The notes below the pieces were generated by a model. That model did not search any database. It worked only from the letters and a program-made list of their open reading frames with translations, and had not been told where the DNA came from. Below are positions 16,437-25,725 of a stretch of DNA of 44,447 nucleotides, in pieces (the first letter of the stretch is position 1; each line of letters begins with the position of its first letter). Source of the stretch: Halomonas borealis (GTDB taxonomy: Bacteria > Pseudomonadota > Gammaproteobacteria > Pseudomonadales > Halomonadaceae); the NCBI RefSeq assembly GCF_004798905.1, contig NZ_SDMO01000018.1:1-44447 (forward strand). Reading direction: 5' to 3'. Both the position numbers and the translations under genes were made by a program.

Positions 16437-17423
16437 ATGAAACCCGCCATCTCTTCGAGCCTCGTGCTGACCGCCTGCCTGATGGCAAGTGCCGGGCCGG
16501 CTTTAGCCGACACGGTGATCCGCATCGGCCACGCCACACCTGAATCATCCCCTATCCATCAATCCTTGTTGCATTTCCAAGAAAGCGTCGAGGAGGCATC
16601 CGAGGGCGATATCGAGGTCAAGCTCTACCCCGGGGGCCAAATCGGCAGCGTCAATGAAATGACGGAGTTGGTGCAGTCGGGGAACCTGCAGATGACGATG
16701 GGGGCGTCGGTACTGCTGACATCGGCTGTGCCTGAGCTCAGCGTGCTCGACCATTTCTATCTTTTCGATGACGTGGCTCATGCCCGGCGGGTGCTGGATG
16801 GTGAGGGTGGCGATATGCTGTCCAAGGCCATGGCCGACAAGGGGTTACAGAGCATCGGCTTCTTCGAACGTGGCTTTCGCCATTTCTCGACCAGCACCGA
16901 ACCGCTGGATTCTTTCGAGAGCTTTCAGGGCCTGCGCATGCGCTCTGCTTCAAACCCTGCGCAAATCGAAGCCTGGAGAGCCGTCGGCGCGGCGCCGATG
17001 CCCCTGGATTGGGGAGAGATCTATACGTCGCTGCAGCAGGGCCTGATCGATGGGCAGGAAAGTGCCTTGTCCTCCATTTATATCGAGCGCTTCTTCGAAG
17101 CTCAGGACTATGTGTCTCTGACCGGTCACATCTATACCACCGAAATCTGGTACGCCAACCGGTCGTTCTGGGAAGAGCTGGACGACGAGTCTCGTGCCAT
17201 CATCAATGCCGCCGCTGAAGAGACGGTCGCTCTACAGCGGGAACTGACTCAACAGCAGAATCGCGACACCGTCGCTCTGCTGGAGGAAGAGGGGCTTGAG
17301 TTCAATGAAGTCGATGCCGAGGTCAAGTCGGCTCTCGGCGAGGCCCTCAATGGTGCCGTCGATGAGGCGATCATCGAGCGCGTCGGGAACGAGTTCTACA
17401 CCGAATTTATGTCGCATATCTGA
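16437..17423 (+). CDS. dctP: TRAP transporter substrate-binding protein (DctP family)
   Basis: This is the periplasmic receptor of a tripartite ATP-independent periplasmic transporter. The 328-residue product has a signal peptide ending in ALA (residue 24) and the DctP fold: IRIGHATPESSP, VKLYPGGQIGS, the GLRMRS strand carrying the Arg that usually binds the substrate carboxylate, and YTSLQQGLIDGQESA. The substrate is therefore probably an organic acid, but which one cannot be read from sequence. The start is ATG 16437, preceded by GAGGA. It heads dctP-dctQ-dctM. Confidence 0.9.
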   Translation: MKPAISSSLVLTACLMASAGPALADTVIRIGHATPESSPIHQSLLHFQESVEEASEGDIEVKLYPGGQIGSVNEMTELVQSGNLQMTMGASVLLTSAVPELSVLDHFYLFDDVAHARRVLDGEGGDMLSKAMADKGLQSIGFFERGFRHFSTSTEPLDSFESFQGLRMRSASNPAQIEAWRAVGAAPMPLDWGEIYTSLQQGLIDGQESALSSIYIERFFEAQDYVSLTGHIYTTEIWYANRSFWEELDDESRAIINAAAEETVALQRELTQQQNRDTVALLEEEGLEFNEVDAEVKSALGEALNGAVDEAIIERVGNEFYTEFMSHI

Positions 17424-17477
17424 CGCTCGGCGCATGCCTTTGTTCTGCTGATGAAACCATGTCCCGTAGGGGGGATC

Positions 17478-17966
17478 ATGAATGCTATTCGATGGATCGA
17501 GCGCAGGTTCGAACCCGTGCTTATTACGGCAGCGGTCTCGCTGATCGTCGCCTTGATTTTCACCAATGTGGTGCTGCGTCTATTCGATACCACGCTCCCC
17601 TGGGCCGGTGAACTATCGCGTTATCTGTTCGTGTGGATGGTGTATCTGGGCATCAGCTATTGCATCAAGGAACATCGACACTTACGGGTCATGGTGTTCC
17701 TCAAGATGCTGCCGCGCCGAGGGCAGAAGGCGGCGCTGGTGTTGGCCGATGTCATTTTCCTGGTCTATTCGGTGCTGGTGGCCTACTACGGTTATCTGAT
17801 CACCATGGAGGCAGTGGCGCGGGGACAGATAGCACCAGCGCTGGAGATTTCCGTGGGCGTGCTCTATGCCTCGATTCTGGTGGGAGGCGTACTGAGCGTA
17901 TTTCGATTACTGGCGAATATCATCGCAACGCTCGCTGGCGATGATCCGGTGGAGATGCGGTCATGA
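17478..17966 (+). CDS. dctQ: TRAP transporter small permease (DctQ family)
   Basis: This is the small membrane subunit of the TRAP system. The 162-residue product has four hydrophobic segments and the family features AGELSRYLFVWMVYLGISY and a conserved positive loop (EHRHLRV). The start is ATG 17478, with AGGGGGGAT just upstream; an in-frame ATG at 17451 lacks a ribosome site. It overlaps dctM by 4 bases (ATGA). Confidence 0.9.
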   Translation: MNAIRWIERRFEPVLITAAVSLIVALIFTNVVLRLFDTTLPWAGELSRYLFVWMVYLGISYCIKEHRHLRVMVFLKMLPRRGQKAALVLADVIFLVYSVLVAYYGYLITMEAVARGQIAPALEISVGVLYASILVGGVLSVFRLLANIIATLAGDDPVEMRS

Positions 17967-19234
17967 CCATAGCGGTTTTGTTTGGTGGGTTTGCCTTGTT
18001 GATGGTTCTGGGGGTGCCGATCGGTATCGCCTTGGGTTCCGCCAGCGTGCTGACTATCTTCACCTTGCCTTTCCTTGACTTGAAGTTCTTCGCGCTGGGG
18101 CTGGTCAGCGGCCTGAATTCGTACACGCTCCTGGCGGTGGTGTTGTTTACCCTGGCCGGCAACCTGATGAGTCATGGGGGGATATCGGAGCGGTTGCTGG
18201 GAGTCGCCAAGGCCTTCTTCGGTAACACGCCCGGGGGCATCGGCACCGTTACCATCGTCGCCTGCTTGTTCTTCGCGGCCATTTCCGGAACCGGTTCGGC
18301 GACCGTGGCGGCCATCGGCCTGGCCATGATCCCGGCGATGTGCGCGCATGGCTACGATCGCGCCTATGCCGGGGCGATGGTTGCCTCGGCAGGGGGGTTG
18401 GGGGTGATGATTCCCCCCAGCGTGGTGATGATCGTCTATGCCGTGACGGCAGGAGTATCGGTGACTTCGATGTTCATCGCCGGCATCCTGCCTGGCATCC
18501 TGATGGCCTTGGTACTGATTGCCTTCAATGTGTGGCAATCGAGACGCCAGGGCTTCGACGCCGCCCGCGAGGATGTTTCCTGGTCGGCCAAATGGCACAG
18601 CATTCGGCGGGCCAAGCTGGCGTTGTTGCTGCCGGTATTGGTGCTGGGGGGAATCTATTCCGGGCTGGTGACGCCTACCGAGTCGGCAGCCATCGCCGCC
18701 GTGTACGGGCTGTTGCTCAGTGTCTTCGTCTACAAGGATCTGCCGCTCTCTCGGGTGCCTCAGGTGATCCTCGAGTCGGCGCTGCTGGTGTCGGCGGTGC
18801 TGGTCATCGTGGGGGCCTCGGTGGCCTTCGGGCGCATCATGGCCCTGGAGCAGGTGCCGGCCACCATCGCCGAGTTCGCGCTCGGCCTGACCGACAACAA
18901 GATATTGATCCTATTGATGATCAATCTGTTGTTGCTGGTGGTGGGGACCTTCCTCGAGACCCTGGCGGCGATCGTGATCCTGACTCCGATCCTGCTGCCG
19001 GTGGTGGTTCAGCTGGGCGTGAATCCAGTGCACTTCGGCATCGTCATGATCGTCAACCTGGCCATCGGCTTCGTCACACCGCCGCTGGGTGCCAACCTGT
19101 TCATGGCGGCACAGGTCGGCAATATCCGCTTCGAGGCCTTGTCTCGGGCGATCATCCCCTGGGTCGCCGTGATGATCCTGGGGCTGTTGCTGATCACCTT
19201 TATCCCCTCTATCGCGTTGTGGCTTATTTCATGA
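17963..19234 (+). CDS. dctM: TRAP transporter large permease (DctM family)
   Basis: This is the sodium-driven transport channel of the TRAP system. The 423-residue product has about 12 membrane segments and DctM motifs: VPIGIALG near the N terminus, SGTGSATVAAIG, ASAGGLGVMIPPSVVMIVY, GLVTPTESAAIAAVY and IGFVTPPLGANLF. It is translationally coupled to dctQ. The 174 bases after it, to the convergent XRE gene, hold no gene and no clear terminator. Confidence 0.93.
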   Translation: MTIAVLFGGFALLMVLGVPIGIALGSASVLTIFTLPFLDLKFFALGLVSGLNSYTLLAVVLFTLAGNLMSHGGISERLLGVAKAFFGNTPGGIGTVTIVACLFFAAISGTGSATVAAIGLAMIPAMCAHGYDRAYAGAMVASAGGLGVMIPPSVVMIVYAVTAGVSVTSMFIAGILPGILMALVLIAFNVWQSRRQGFDAAREDVSWSAKWHSIRRAKLALLLPVLVLGGIYSGLVTPTESAAIAAVYGLLLSVFVYKDLPLSRVPQVILESALLVSAVLVIVGASVAFGRIMALEQVPATIAEFALGLTDNKILILLMINLLLLVVGTFLETLAAIVILTPILLPVVVQLGVNPVHFGIVMIVNLAIGFVTPPLGANLFMAAQVGNIRFEALSRAIIPWVAVMILGLLLITFIPSIALWLIS

Positions 19235-19408
19235 AGAGAAAGAGGTGAAGGCCCCCTCACAAGCGAGACAAGGAGAGCGCGACGCGGGTAAACGCATCGC
19301 CGATGGTGGGGAGGGCGCCTTGCGCCGGTGCTTTCCGCCACCGTGTTGGCCGGTGAACGGCGCGTCGAGCAGCTTTATGCCCATTTCGCGTCGTGCCCCT
19401 GTCCCCAG

Positions 19409-20002
19409 CTACTCGTAGGTCACCACCAGGAAGGCCAGCAGTTCGTCGTCGCTGACGTTCTCGATATCGTGATCCTGGTCGGCGTGGTAGTGCGCCGAAT
19501 CGCCTTCCGCCAGCCGGCAGTCGCTGTCGCCGGCGACGACCCGGGCGCAGCCCCGGGTGATGGTCAATAATTCTCGTGTGCCCTCGAAATGTGGGGCGCT
19601 GCGCAGGCTGGCGCGTGGCGCGATACGCAGTTCATAGAATTCCACGTGCTTCTCGAGGTGCAGCGGCGAGAGGGTGCGGATGCGGCATTCCCGATCGTCG
19701 CGAAACAGGTGGGTGGCGTCGTCGCCGCGCACGACTTCGATGGTCGAGGCGGTCCAGGGCTGGTTGACCAGGTCGCCGATGCTCAGCCCGAAGGCCTGGG
19801 CGATGCGTAGAGTCACCGCCAAGGTGGGATTGGCGCGGCCGCGCTCGATCTGGCTGAGCATCGAACGGCTGACGCCACAGGCGGAGGCCAGCTGATCCAG
19901 GGTCAAGCCACGCTTCTTGCGTAGCTCGATGACGCGGTCGCAGAGTAGCTGGCCGCCCTGTGGGGCGTCTGCCGTTTCCGGCATGACGGGAGTCGTGGTC
20001 AT
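19409..20002 (-). CDS. XRE-family regulator with C-terminal cupin domain
   Basis: The 197-residue product has an N-terminal helix-turn-helix (about 27-80; LTLDQLASACGVSRSMLSQIERGRANPTL, shown here in part as the recognition region around GVSRSMLSQIERG) and a cupin domain (about 115-196; HFEGTRELLTITRG...EGDSAHYHAD) that may sense a small ligand. Regulators of this type often control neighbouring amino-acid or polyamine genes. It is divergent from tdh-kbl with two similar sites between them, so it probably regulates threonine breakdown and itself. The start is ATG 20002, with AAGGAG upstream. Confidence 0.88.
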   Translation of the reverse strand: MTTTPVMPETADAPQGGQLLCDRVIELRKKRGLTLDQLASACGVSRSMLSQIERGRANPTLAVTLRIAQAFGLSIGDLVNQPWTASTIEVVRGDDATHLFRDDRECRIRTLSPLHLEKHVEFYELRIAPRASLRSAPHFEGTRELLTITRGCARVVAGDSDCRLAEGDSAHYHADQDHDIENVSDDELLAFLVVTYE

Positions 20003-20019
20003 CCGGTGGCTCCTTTGTT

Positions 20020-20073
20020 CACCATAGTGGAATTTTTTCTTGCATAAAGGATTTTGTCCACTATGCTGGAATT
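20020..20073. promoter_or_regulatory. Pair of operator-like sites between the XRE gene and tdh
   Basis: CACCATAGTGGAATT (20020-20034) and CACTATGCTGGAATT (20059-20073) agree at 12 of 15 positions, 39 bases apart, in an AT-rich gap. The second contains the partial palindrome TCCA-N6-TGGA and overlaps the predicted tdh promoter; the first lies 18 bases from the XRE start codon. Confidence 0.55.
20040..20067 (+). promoter_or_regulatory. Candidate tdh promoter
   Basis: TTGCAT, a 16-base spacer and TATGCT lie about 90 bases before tdh. The -10 is inside the second operator-like site, so repression by the neighbouring regulator is plausible. Confidence 0.4.
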
Positions 20074-20155
20074 AATTCCTTCATGGTAATCGACTCGGCG
20101 AGGATTTCCAGCCATGGCGTCGATTCAAGGCAGTCATTCATCATAGGAGATGCGC

Positions 20156-21181
20156 ATGAAAGCGTTGGTCAAGCGAGAGGCGGCACCCGGGCTGTGGCTC
20201 GAGGACGTGCCCGAACCGGAGATCGGCATCAATGACGTGCTGGTGAAGGTCAAGCGCACCGCCATCTGCGGCACCGATCTGCATATCTACAAGTGGGATA
20301 GCTGGGCCGAGCAGACCATCCCGGTGCCGATGGTGGTGGGGCACGAGTTCGTCGGCGAGATCGTCGAGGTCGGCTCCAACGTCAATGACTTCCATCCGGG
20401 GCAGATCGTGTCGGGAGAGGGGCATGTGGTCTGTGGCCGCTGTCGCAACTGCCTGGCGGGCCGCCGCCACCTGTGTGCCGCCACGAGCGGTATCGGCGTC
20501 AACCGGCAGGGTGCCTTCGCCGAGTACGTGGCGCTGCCGATGTCCAACGTCTGGGAGCATCGCCCGGGGATCGATCTGGATGTGGCGGCACTGTTCGACC
20601 CGCTCGGCAATGCCGTGCACACCGCGTTGCAGTTCGACGTGCTGGGCGAGGACGTGTTGATCACCGGGGCCGGCCCCATCGGTGCCATGGCCGCGGCGGT
20701 GTGCCGCCACGCCGGGGCGCGTCACGTGGTGATCACCGACTTGAATCCCCAGCGCCTGGCGCTGGCCAAGCGGCTGGGCGCCACCCGCACCGTGAATGTC
20801 ACCGAGGAGAGCCTCGCCGAGGTGCAGCAGTCATTGGGCATGCAGGAAGGCTTCGACGTGGGCCTCGAGATGTCCGGCAATCCGACGGCCTTCAAGGACC
20901 TGCTCGCCAACATGTGCCACGGTGGCAATGTGGCGATGCTCGGGATTCCCTCGGAGGAGACGGTCATCGACTGGAACACGGTGATCTTCAACATGCTGAC
21001 CATCAAGGGCGTCTATGGCCGGGAGATGTACGAGACCTGGTACAAGATGTCGGTCATGGTGGAATCGGGGATGGATATCTCGTCGGTGATCACCCATCGC
21101 CTGCACTACAGCGAATTCCAGCAGGGCTTCGACGCCATGCTGGCGGGAGAAGCCAGCAAGGTGATCCTGAACTGGGAGTGA
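20156..21181 (+). CDS. tdh: L-threonine 3-dehydrogenase
   Basis: This is a zinc medium-chain dehydrogenase that oxidises L-threonine to 2-amino-3-ketobutyrate with NAD. The 341-residue product has exactly the E. coli length and follows it closely: catalytic-zinc Cys38 in [11 protein letters not shown], structural zinc cysteines in [27 protein letters not shown] for NAD binding, and [11 protein letters not shown]. The start is ATG 20156, six bases after AGGAG; an ATG at 20150 is too close to it. It works with Kbl, 180 bases downstream. Confidence 0.97.
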   Translation: MKALVKREAAPGLWLEDVPEPEIGINDVLVKVKRTAICGTDLHIYKWDSWAEQTIPVPMVVGHEFVGEIVEVGSNVNDFHPGQIVSGEGHVVCGRCRNCLAGRRHLCAATSGIGVNRQGAFAEYVALPMSNVWEHRPGIDLDVAALFDPLGNAVHTALQFDVLGEDVLITGAGPIGAMAAAVCRHAGARHVVITDLNPQRLALAKRLGATRTVNVTEESLAEVQQSLGMQEGFDVGLEMSGNPTAFKDLLANMCHGGNVAMLGIPSEETVIDWNTVIFNMLTIKGVYGREMYETWYKMSVMVESGMDISSVITHRLHYSEFQQGFDAMLAGEASKVILNWE

Positions 21182-21361
21182 GAAGTCTTGGGCGCGATGG
21201 GCGCCGGGGACAAGATGCTGCGAGGGCCTGCCCAGGGTTGGCGTGGGTAGCGCCGAGGATGGGGTTACCGTGCCCTCGCGGAGGCTTGTCGCCGGGCAGG
21301 CGCATCGCGCCGTGAAGCCTCAAACCCCGGTGAGTCAACGGAAAAGAAGGGAAACGACATC

Positions 21362-22558
21362 ATGTACGGCGACTTTCAACGGCATCTGCGCGACGAGCTG
21401 GCGGCGATCGAGCAGGCCGGCCTGGCCAAGCACGAACGCGAACTGGCGACGCCACAGGGCGCCCATGTGGGCGTCGCCGAAGGCGAGGTGCTCAACCTCT
21501 GCGCTAATAACTACCTGGGGCTTGCCCAGCACCCCGAGGTACAGGCGGCCGCCATGGCCGGCCTGGAAGAGTGGGGCTACGGCTTGGCCTCGGTGCGCTT
21601 CATCTGCGGCACCCAGACGCTGCACAAGACGCTCGAGGCCAGGCTCAGCGAATTCCTGGGCACCGAGGACACCATCCTCTATCCGTCCTGCTTCGATGCC
21701 AACGGTGGGCTCTTCGAGACCCTGTTAGGCCCCGAAGACGCGGTGATCTCCGACGAGCTCAACCATGCCAGCATCATCGACGGTGTACGGCTGTGCAAGG
21801 CCAGCCGCTATCGCTATCGCAACAGCGACATGGCCGACCTGGAGGCTCAGCTACAGGCCGCCGATGCGGCAGGGGCGCGTTTCAAGCTGATCACCACCGA
21901 CGGCGTGTTCTCGATGGATGGCTATATCGCCAGGCTCGACGAGATCTGTGACTTGGCCGAGCGCTATGGCGCCCTGGTGCACGTCGACGACTGCCATGCC
22001 ACCGGGTTCTTGGGCGAGGGTGGCCGCGGCAGCCATGAATATCGGGGCTGCCTGGGGCGGATCGATATCCTCACCGGCACCCTGGGCAAGGCACTGGGCG
22101 GGGCCAGCGGCGGCTATACCAGCGCCCGGCGCGAGATCGTCGAGCTGCTGCGTCAGCGTTCGCGGCCCTACCTGTTCTCCAATACCGTGGCGCCGCCGGT
22201 GGTGGCCGGGGCGATCAAGGCCCTGGAGCTGGCGGCGGAGTCCCGCGAGCTGCGCGATCGGCTGCGCGACAATACCGTCGCCTTTCGACAGGGGCTCGAG
22301 GAACTGGGCTTCGAGCTGTTGCCCGGCGAGCATCCCATCGTGCCGGTGATGCTCCACGACGCCGCCCTGGCGTCGCGCTTCGCCGAGGAGATGCTGAAGG
22401 AGGGCATCTACGTGATCGCCTTCTCCTATCCGGTGGTGCCCAAGGGCCGTGCGCGCATCCGCACCCAGGTATCGGCGGCCCTGAGCCGCGAGGATATCGA
22501 GGCCGCCCTGGCCGCCTTCGGGCGGGTCAAGGCGCGCCTGGAGATCGGCGGCGAGTAA
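21362..22558 (+). CDS. kbl: 2-amino-3-ketobutyrate coenzyme A ligase (glycine C-acetyltransferase)
   Basis: This PLP enzyme cleaves 2-amino-3-ketobutyrate with CoA to glycine and acetyl-CoA, completing threonine breakdown begun by Tdh. The 398-residue product has the usual length, the N-terminal [20 protein letters not shown], and the PLP lysine Lys243 in [14 protein letters not shown]. The start is ATG 21362, with AAGGGAA upstream. The order tdh-kbl is the reverse of E. coli kbl-tdh. The gap before it holds no recognisable element. Confidence 0.97.
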   Translation: MYGDFQRHLRDELAAIEQAGLAKHERELATPQGAHVGVAEGEVLNLCANNYLGLAQHPEVQAAAMAGLEEWGYGLASVRFICGTQTLHKTLEARLSEFLGTEDTILYPSCFDANGGLFETLLGPEDAVISDELNHASIIDGVRLCKASRYRYRNSDMADLEAQLQAADAAGARFKLITTDGVFSMDGYIARLDEICDLAERYGALVHVDDCHATGFLGEGGRGSHEYRGCLGRIDILTGTLGKALGGASGGYTSARREIVELLRQRSRPYLFSNTVAPPVVAGAIKALELAAESRELRDRLRDNTVAFRQGLEELGFELLPGEHPIVPVMLHDAALASRFAEEMLKEGIYVIAFSYPVVPKGRARIRTQVSAALSREDIEAALAAFGRVKARLEIGGE

Positions 22559-22590
22559 CGGCATTTCGTCACGCTCGATCCTCCTTTTCG

Positions 22591-22621
22591 CCCGTCTCTC
22601 GCCGGTAGAGAGGCGGGTTTT
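22591..22621 (+). terminator. Intrinsic terminator after kbl
   Basis: A 10-bp stem, CCCGTCTCTC with GAGAGGCGGG (one G-T pair), has a 7-base loop and is followed by TTTT. It lies 33 bases after the kbl stop. Confidence 0.85.
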
Positions 22622-22628
22622 CCTGCCC

Positions 22629-22649
22629 GCTTGTCGCTTGCCCCTTGTC
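22629..22649. repeat. Three tandem heptamers of the CTTGYC type
   Basis: The units GCTTGTC, GCTTGCC and CCTTGTC follow each other directly after the kbl terminator. They resemble the complement of the units after apeB at 3815-3849. Confidence 0.6.
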
Positions 22650-22705
22650 GTGGGGCGCGTGACCTTAGAAAATCCCCCTGCGTTGCTGTCTGCCACGATA
22701 TCGAA

Positions 22706-22784
22706 CCCCGGAAAGGCTCGTGCCCTTTGCGGGGCGTTTCGCGTGTCGAGCAGGCGGCGTATGGGTCGGTGGTTCGGCGACCCA
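22706..22784 (+). promoter_or_regulatory. Two hairpins in the potA upstream region
   Basis: The first stem pairs CCCCG/CGGGG and AAAGG/CCTTT around one mismatch (22706-22734) and is followed by CGTTTC. The second pairs TGGGTCG with CGACCCA (22762-22768 with 22778-22784). They may be an attenuator or leader of the transporter operon. Where transcription starts is not known, so this is tentative. Confidence 0.35.
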
Positions 22785-22836
22785 CGAGGAATGCCAGGCA
22801 GGCCGATTGGCCGCCGACAAGCGAAGAGATGACCCC

Positions 22837-23967
22837 ATGAGCGAGACCATGACGGCGGATAGCGCCGCGCGGCTGGACACCGATCCGGCCGCCGAGCAAT
22901 CGGCCCGGAGCGAGGCACCCCGCAAGGCATCGTCGATCGAGATGCAGGGCCTGCACAAACGCTTCGGGCATGACACCGTGGCCCTGGACGGGATCGACCT
23001 GAACATCCAGGCCGGCGAGTTCTTCACCCTGCTGGGGCCGTCCGGATGCGGCAAGACGACGCTGTTGAGGGTGCTTGCCGGCCTCGAGGCCCCGGATGCG
23101 GGCTCCCTGGCGGTCGGCGGTCGCGACATCACCGAGGTGCCGCCTCATCGGCGTAGCGTCAATACGGTCTTCCAGTCCTATGCGCTCTTCCCGCACCTCT
23201 CGGTGCGCGACAACCTGGCCTTCGGTCTCAAGATGCGCGGCCTGCCATCCACCGAACGTGACGCCCGGGTCGCGGAGATCGCCGCTTTCATCCAACTGGG
23301 CGACCTGGTCGAGCGTCGCGTCGATCAGCTGTCAGGCGGCCAACGCCAGCGCATCGCCCTGGCGCGGGCGTTGATCTGCGAACCCGATGTGCTGCTGCTC
23401 GACGAGCCGCTCTCGGCGCTCGATGCCGGCCTGCGCGGCCAGCTCCAGGTCGAGCTGCTACGCGTGCAGCAACGCCTCGGCATGACCTTCGTGTTCGTCA
23501 CCCATGACCAGGACGAGGCGATGGTCATGTCCGACCGCATCGCCGTGCTCAATGGTGGCAGTATCCAGCAGGTGGGGGCGCCACGCGAGGTCTACGAGCG
23601 TCCGGTCAACGCCTTCGTGGCCGGCTTCATGGGCCACGACAATCTTTTCCCGGTCAGCGCTCGCGACGCCGGGCGGTTGACCACGGCGCTCGGCGAGCTC
23701 TCGGTCGAGGCGCCCGGCGACGGCACGCTGCTGCTGATTCGCCCCGAGACCCTGGACCTGCTGCCGGGCTCGGTCGAGGGTCGTAACCACCTGCCGGCCA
23801 CGGTCGTCGAGCGGCTCTACCGCGGTAGCCATGCCGAGTTTCGCCTGGCGGTCGGCGAGACGCATTTGCGTGCGATGGTCAGCAATCGCGGGCGTCATCT
23901 GCCCGAGGTGGGCGAGGCGCTGACGGTAACGGTGGCGCCGGAAGATCTGGTGACCCTGAGCGAATGA
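22837..23967 (+). CDS. potA: Polyamine-type ABC transporter ATP-binding protein
   Basis: This is the ATPase of a spermidine/putrescine-type importer. The 376-residue product has Walker A GPSGCGKTT (67-75), the Q-loop (VFQSYALFPH), the signature LSGGQRQRIALARAL, Walker B VLLLDEPLSALD, the switch His in VTHDQDEA, and a C-terminal TOBE domain. It has an unusual charged N-terminal extension of about 33 residues before the ABC domain. The start is ATG 22837 with a weak ribosome site. It is the first gene of potABCD and overlaps potB by 4 bases. Confidence 0.88.
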   Translation: MSETMTADSAARLDTDPAAEQSARSEAPRKASSIEMQGLHKRFGHDTVALDGIDLNIQAGEFFTLLGPSGCGKTTLLRVLAGLEAPDAGSLAVGGRDITEVPPHRRSVNTVFQSYALFPHLSVRDNLAFGLKMRGLPSTERDARVAEIAAFIQLGDLVERRVDQLSGGQRQRIALARALICEPDVLLLDEPLSALDAGLRGQLQVELLRVQQRLGMTFVFVTHDQDEAMVMSDRIAVLNGGSIQQVGAPREVYERPVNAFVAGFMGHDNLFPVSARDAGRLTTALGELSVEAPGDGTLLLIRPETLDLLPGSVEGRNHLPATVVERLYRGSHAEFRLAVGETHLRAMVSNRGRHLPEVGEALTVTVAPEDLVTLSE

Positions 23968-24893
23968 GACAGCGCATGATCGACAAGACCGCCAAGGCCC
24001 CCACGCGCGCCCTCGGGCGCGAGACCCGCCATCTGCTGCTGACGGTGACCCCGGGAGCGCTGTGGATCCTGCTGTTTCTGGTGCTGCCCAGCGTGTACCT
24101 GATCGGTGTGGCCTTCATGACCACCGGCCCCTACGGCTTGCCGCAGAGGCCGCTGTCGCTGGACGCCTTCGAACGACTGGCCGGCTTCGGCTTTTTGGGC
24201 TGGAGCCCCGGCAACCTCTACACCCTGTTGCGCTCGCTGGGGCAGACGCTGGTGTCCACCGTGCTGGTGGTGATGATCGCCTATCCTGTCGCCTACTACA
24301 TCACCACCTGCCGGGCTCGCTGGCGGCCGCTGCTGCTGTTGGCGATCGTGGTGCCTTCCTGGACCAACCAGGTGATACGTTCCTTCGGGTGGATGAACCT
24401 GCTGGCGCCGGGGACCCCGTTGTCCGAGCTGGCCGTGACGCTGGGTCTGATCTCGCCGCACCTGGGCCTCTACCCCTCCAACTTCGCGGTCACCCTGGGG
24501 CTGGTCTATAACTTCCTGCCCTTCATGGTGCTGCCGCTCTACAGTGCCTTCGAGAAGCTCGATGTGGCGCAGGTCGAAGCCGCCCAGGACCTTTACGCCA
24601 GCCCGTTGCGCACGTTTCGCCATGCTATCTTCCCGCAGACCCTGCCCGGATTGCTGGCGGGCATCGTGCTGGTGGCCATCCCGGCCTTCGGCATGTATGT
24701 CGTCTCCGAACTGCTCGGCGGCGGCAAGGGCATGATGCTCGGTAACCTGGTGGCCAACCAGTTCGCCGGTGGCGCCAACTGGCCGCTGGGAGCCGCCGGG
24801 GCGATCCTGATGATCCTGGCGACCTTCATCGGGCTCTACGTGATGCGTCGCCTCGGCAAGCGCCTGGGCGGTGGCGAGCAGGTGGTGATATGA
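23964..24893 (+). CDS. potB: Polyamine-type ABC transporter permease (PotB/PotH family)
   Basis: This is the first membrane subunit of the importer. The 309-residue product has six hydrophobic segments and the EAA-loop region (VEAAQDLYASPLRTFRHAIFPQTLPG) that contacts the ATPase, cited here as EAAQDLYASPLRTF. The start is ATG 23964, overlapping the potA stop; ATG 23976 is an alternative. Confidence 0.88.
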   Translation: MRQRMIDKTAKAPTRALGRETRHLLLTVTPGALWILLFLVLPSVYLIGVAFMTTGPYGLPQRPLSLDAFERLAGFGFLGWSPGNLYTLLRSLGQTLVSTVLVVMIAYPVAYYITTCRARWRPLLLLAIVVPSWTNQVIRSFGWMNLLAPGTPLSELAVTLGLISPHLGLYPSNFAVTLGLVYNFLPFMVLPLYSAFEKLDVAQVEAAQDLYASPLRTFRHAIFPQTLPGLLAGIVLVAIPAFGMYVVSELLGGGKGMMLGNLVANQFAGGANWPLGAAGAILMILATFIGLYVMRRLGKRLGGGEQVVI

Positions 24894-25687
24894 AAAAGCA
24901 GACGCTGCGGCGTTGCCTGGCCGCCTTCTGGTGGCTGACGCTCGCCTTCCTCTACCTGCCGCTAGCGGTGGTGGTGCTGTTCTCCTTCAATTCGGCCAAC
25001 AGCTCGGCGCGCTTCGCCGACTTCTCGCTGCGCTGGTATCACCAGCTGATGGGGAACGAGGCGATCCTCTCGGCCCTGGGCAACAGCCTGGTGCTGGCCA
25101 TCGTCTCTGCGTTGTTGGCGATGATCGTCGGTAGCGTGTTCGGCTACGGCATGTACCGCCACCGTCGCCGCCGACTGGGAGGATTGGTCCTGCTGATCTA
25201 CCTGCCGCTGGTGCTACCCGACATCGTGTTCGGTATCTCCGAGATGGCCTTCTTCGTGCAGGTCCACGAATGGACCGGCCTGCTATCGCCGGGGCTCGCC
25301 ACCATGATCATCGCCCACGTGACCTTCCAGATTCCCTTCGTGGCGCTGATCATTTATTCGCGCCTGGTGGGTCTGGACCCCGCCTTGTTCGAGGCCGCGC
25401 GAGACCTGTATGCGACGCCCCGACAGCGTCTGGTGCACTTCATGCTGCCGACCTTCAAGCCGGCGTTGATGGCCGCCTTCTTCCTTTCCTTTACGCTGTC
25501 GATCGATGATTTCGTCATCAGCTTCTTCACCGCCGGGCCGGAGAGCGCGACCCTGCCGATCTACATCTGGGGCGCGATCCGCAAGGGCGTGTCACCGGAA
25601 ATCAATGCCATCGCCGCGCTGATGATCGCCGCGGTGGCCGTCGCCGCCCTCCTGAGCCTGGCCTTCGGCCGTCGCCGTGCCCGCTGA
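24890..25687 (+). CDS. potC: Polyamine-type ABC transporter permease (PotC/PotI family)
   Basis: This is the second membrane subunit, 265 residues, with six hydrophobic segments. It has the typical PotC start (FLYLPLAVVVLFSFNSAN), the EAA loop FEAARDLYATPRQRL, and LSIDDFVISFFTAGP. It overlaps potB by 4 bases (ATGA). Confidence 0.9.
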   Translation: MKKQTLRRCLAAFWWLTLAFLYLPLAVVVLFSFNSANSSARFADFSLRWYHQLMGNEAILSALGNSLVLAIVSALLAMIVGSVFGYGMYRHRRRRLGGLVLLIYLPLVLPDIVFGISEMAFFVQVHEWTGLLSPGLATMIIAHVTFQIPFVALIIYSRLVGLDPALFEAARDLYATPRQRLVHFMLPTFKPALMAAFFLSFTLSIDDFVISFFTAGPESATLPIYIWGAIRKGVSPEINAIAALMIAAVAVAALLSLAFGRRRAR

Positions 25688-25725
25688 GCCGGTCCTTATT
25701 ATCGAGCACCTCAAGGGAACCAAGC

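Noticed and set aside
19235..19408. Terminator or further heptamer units after dctM
   Set aside because: The purine-rich stretch at 19259-19289 only loosely resembles the heptamers, and no stem with a T run is present.
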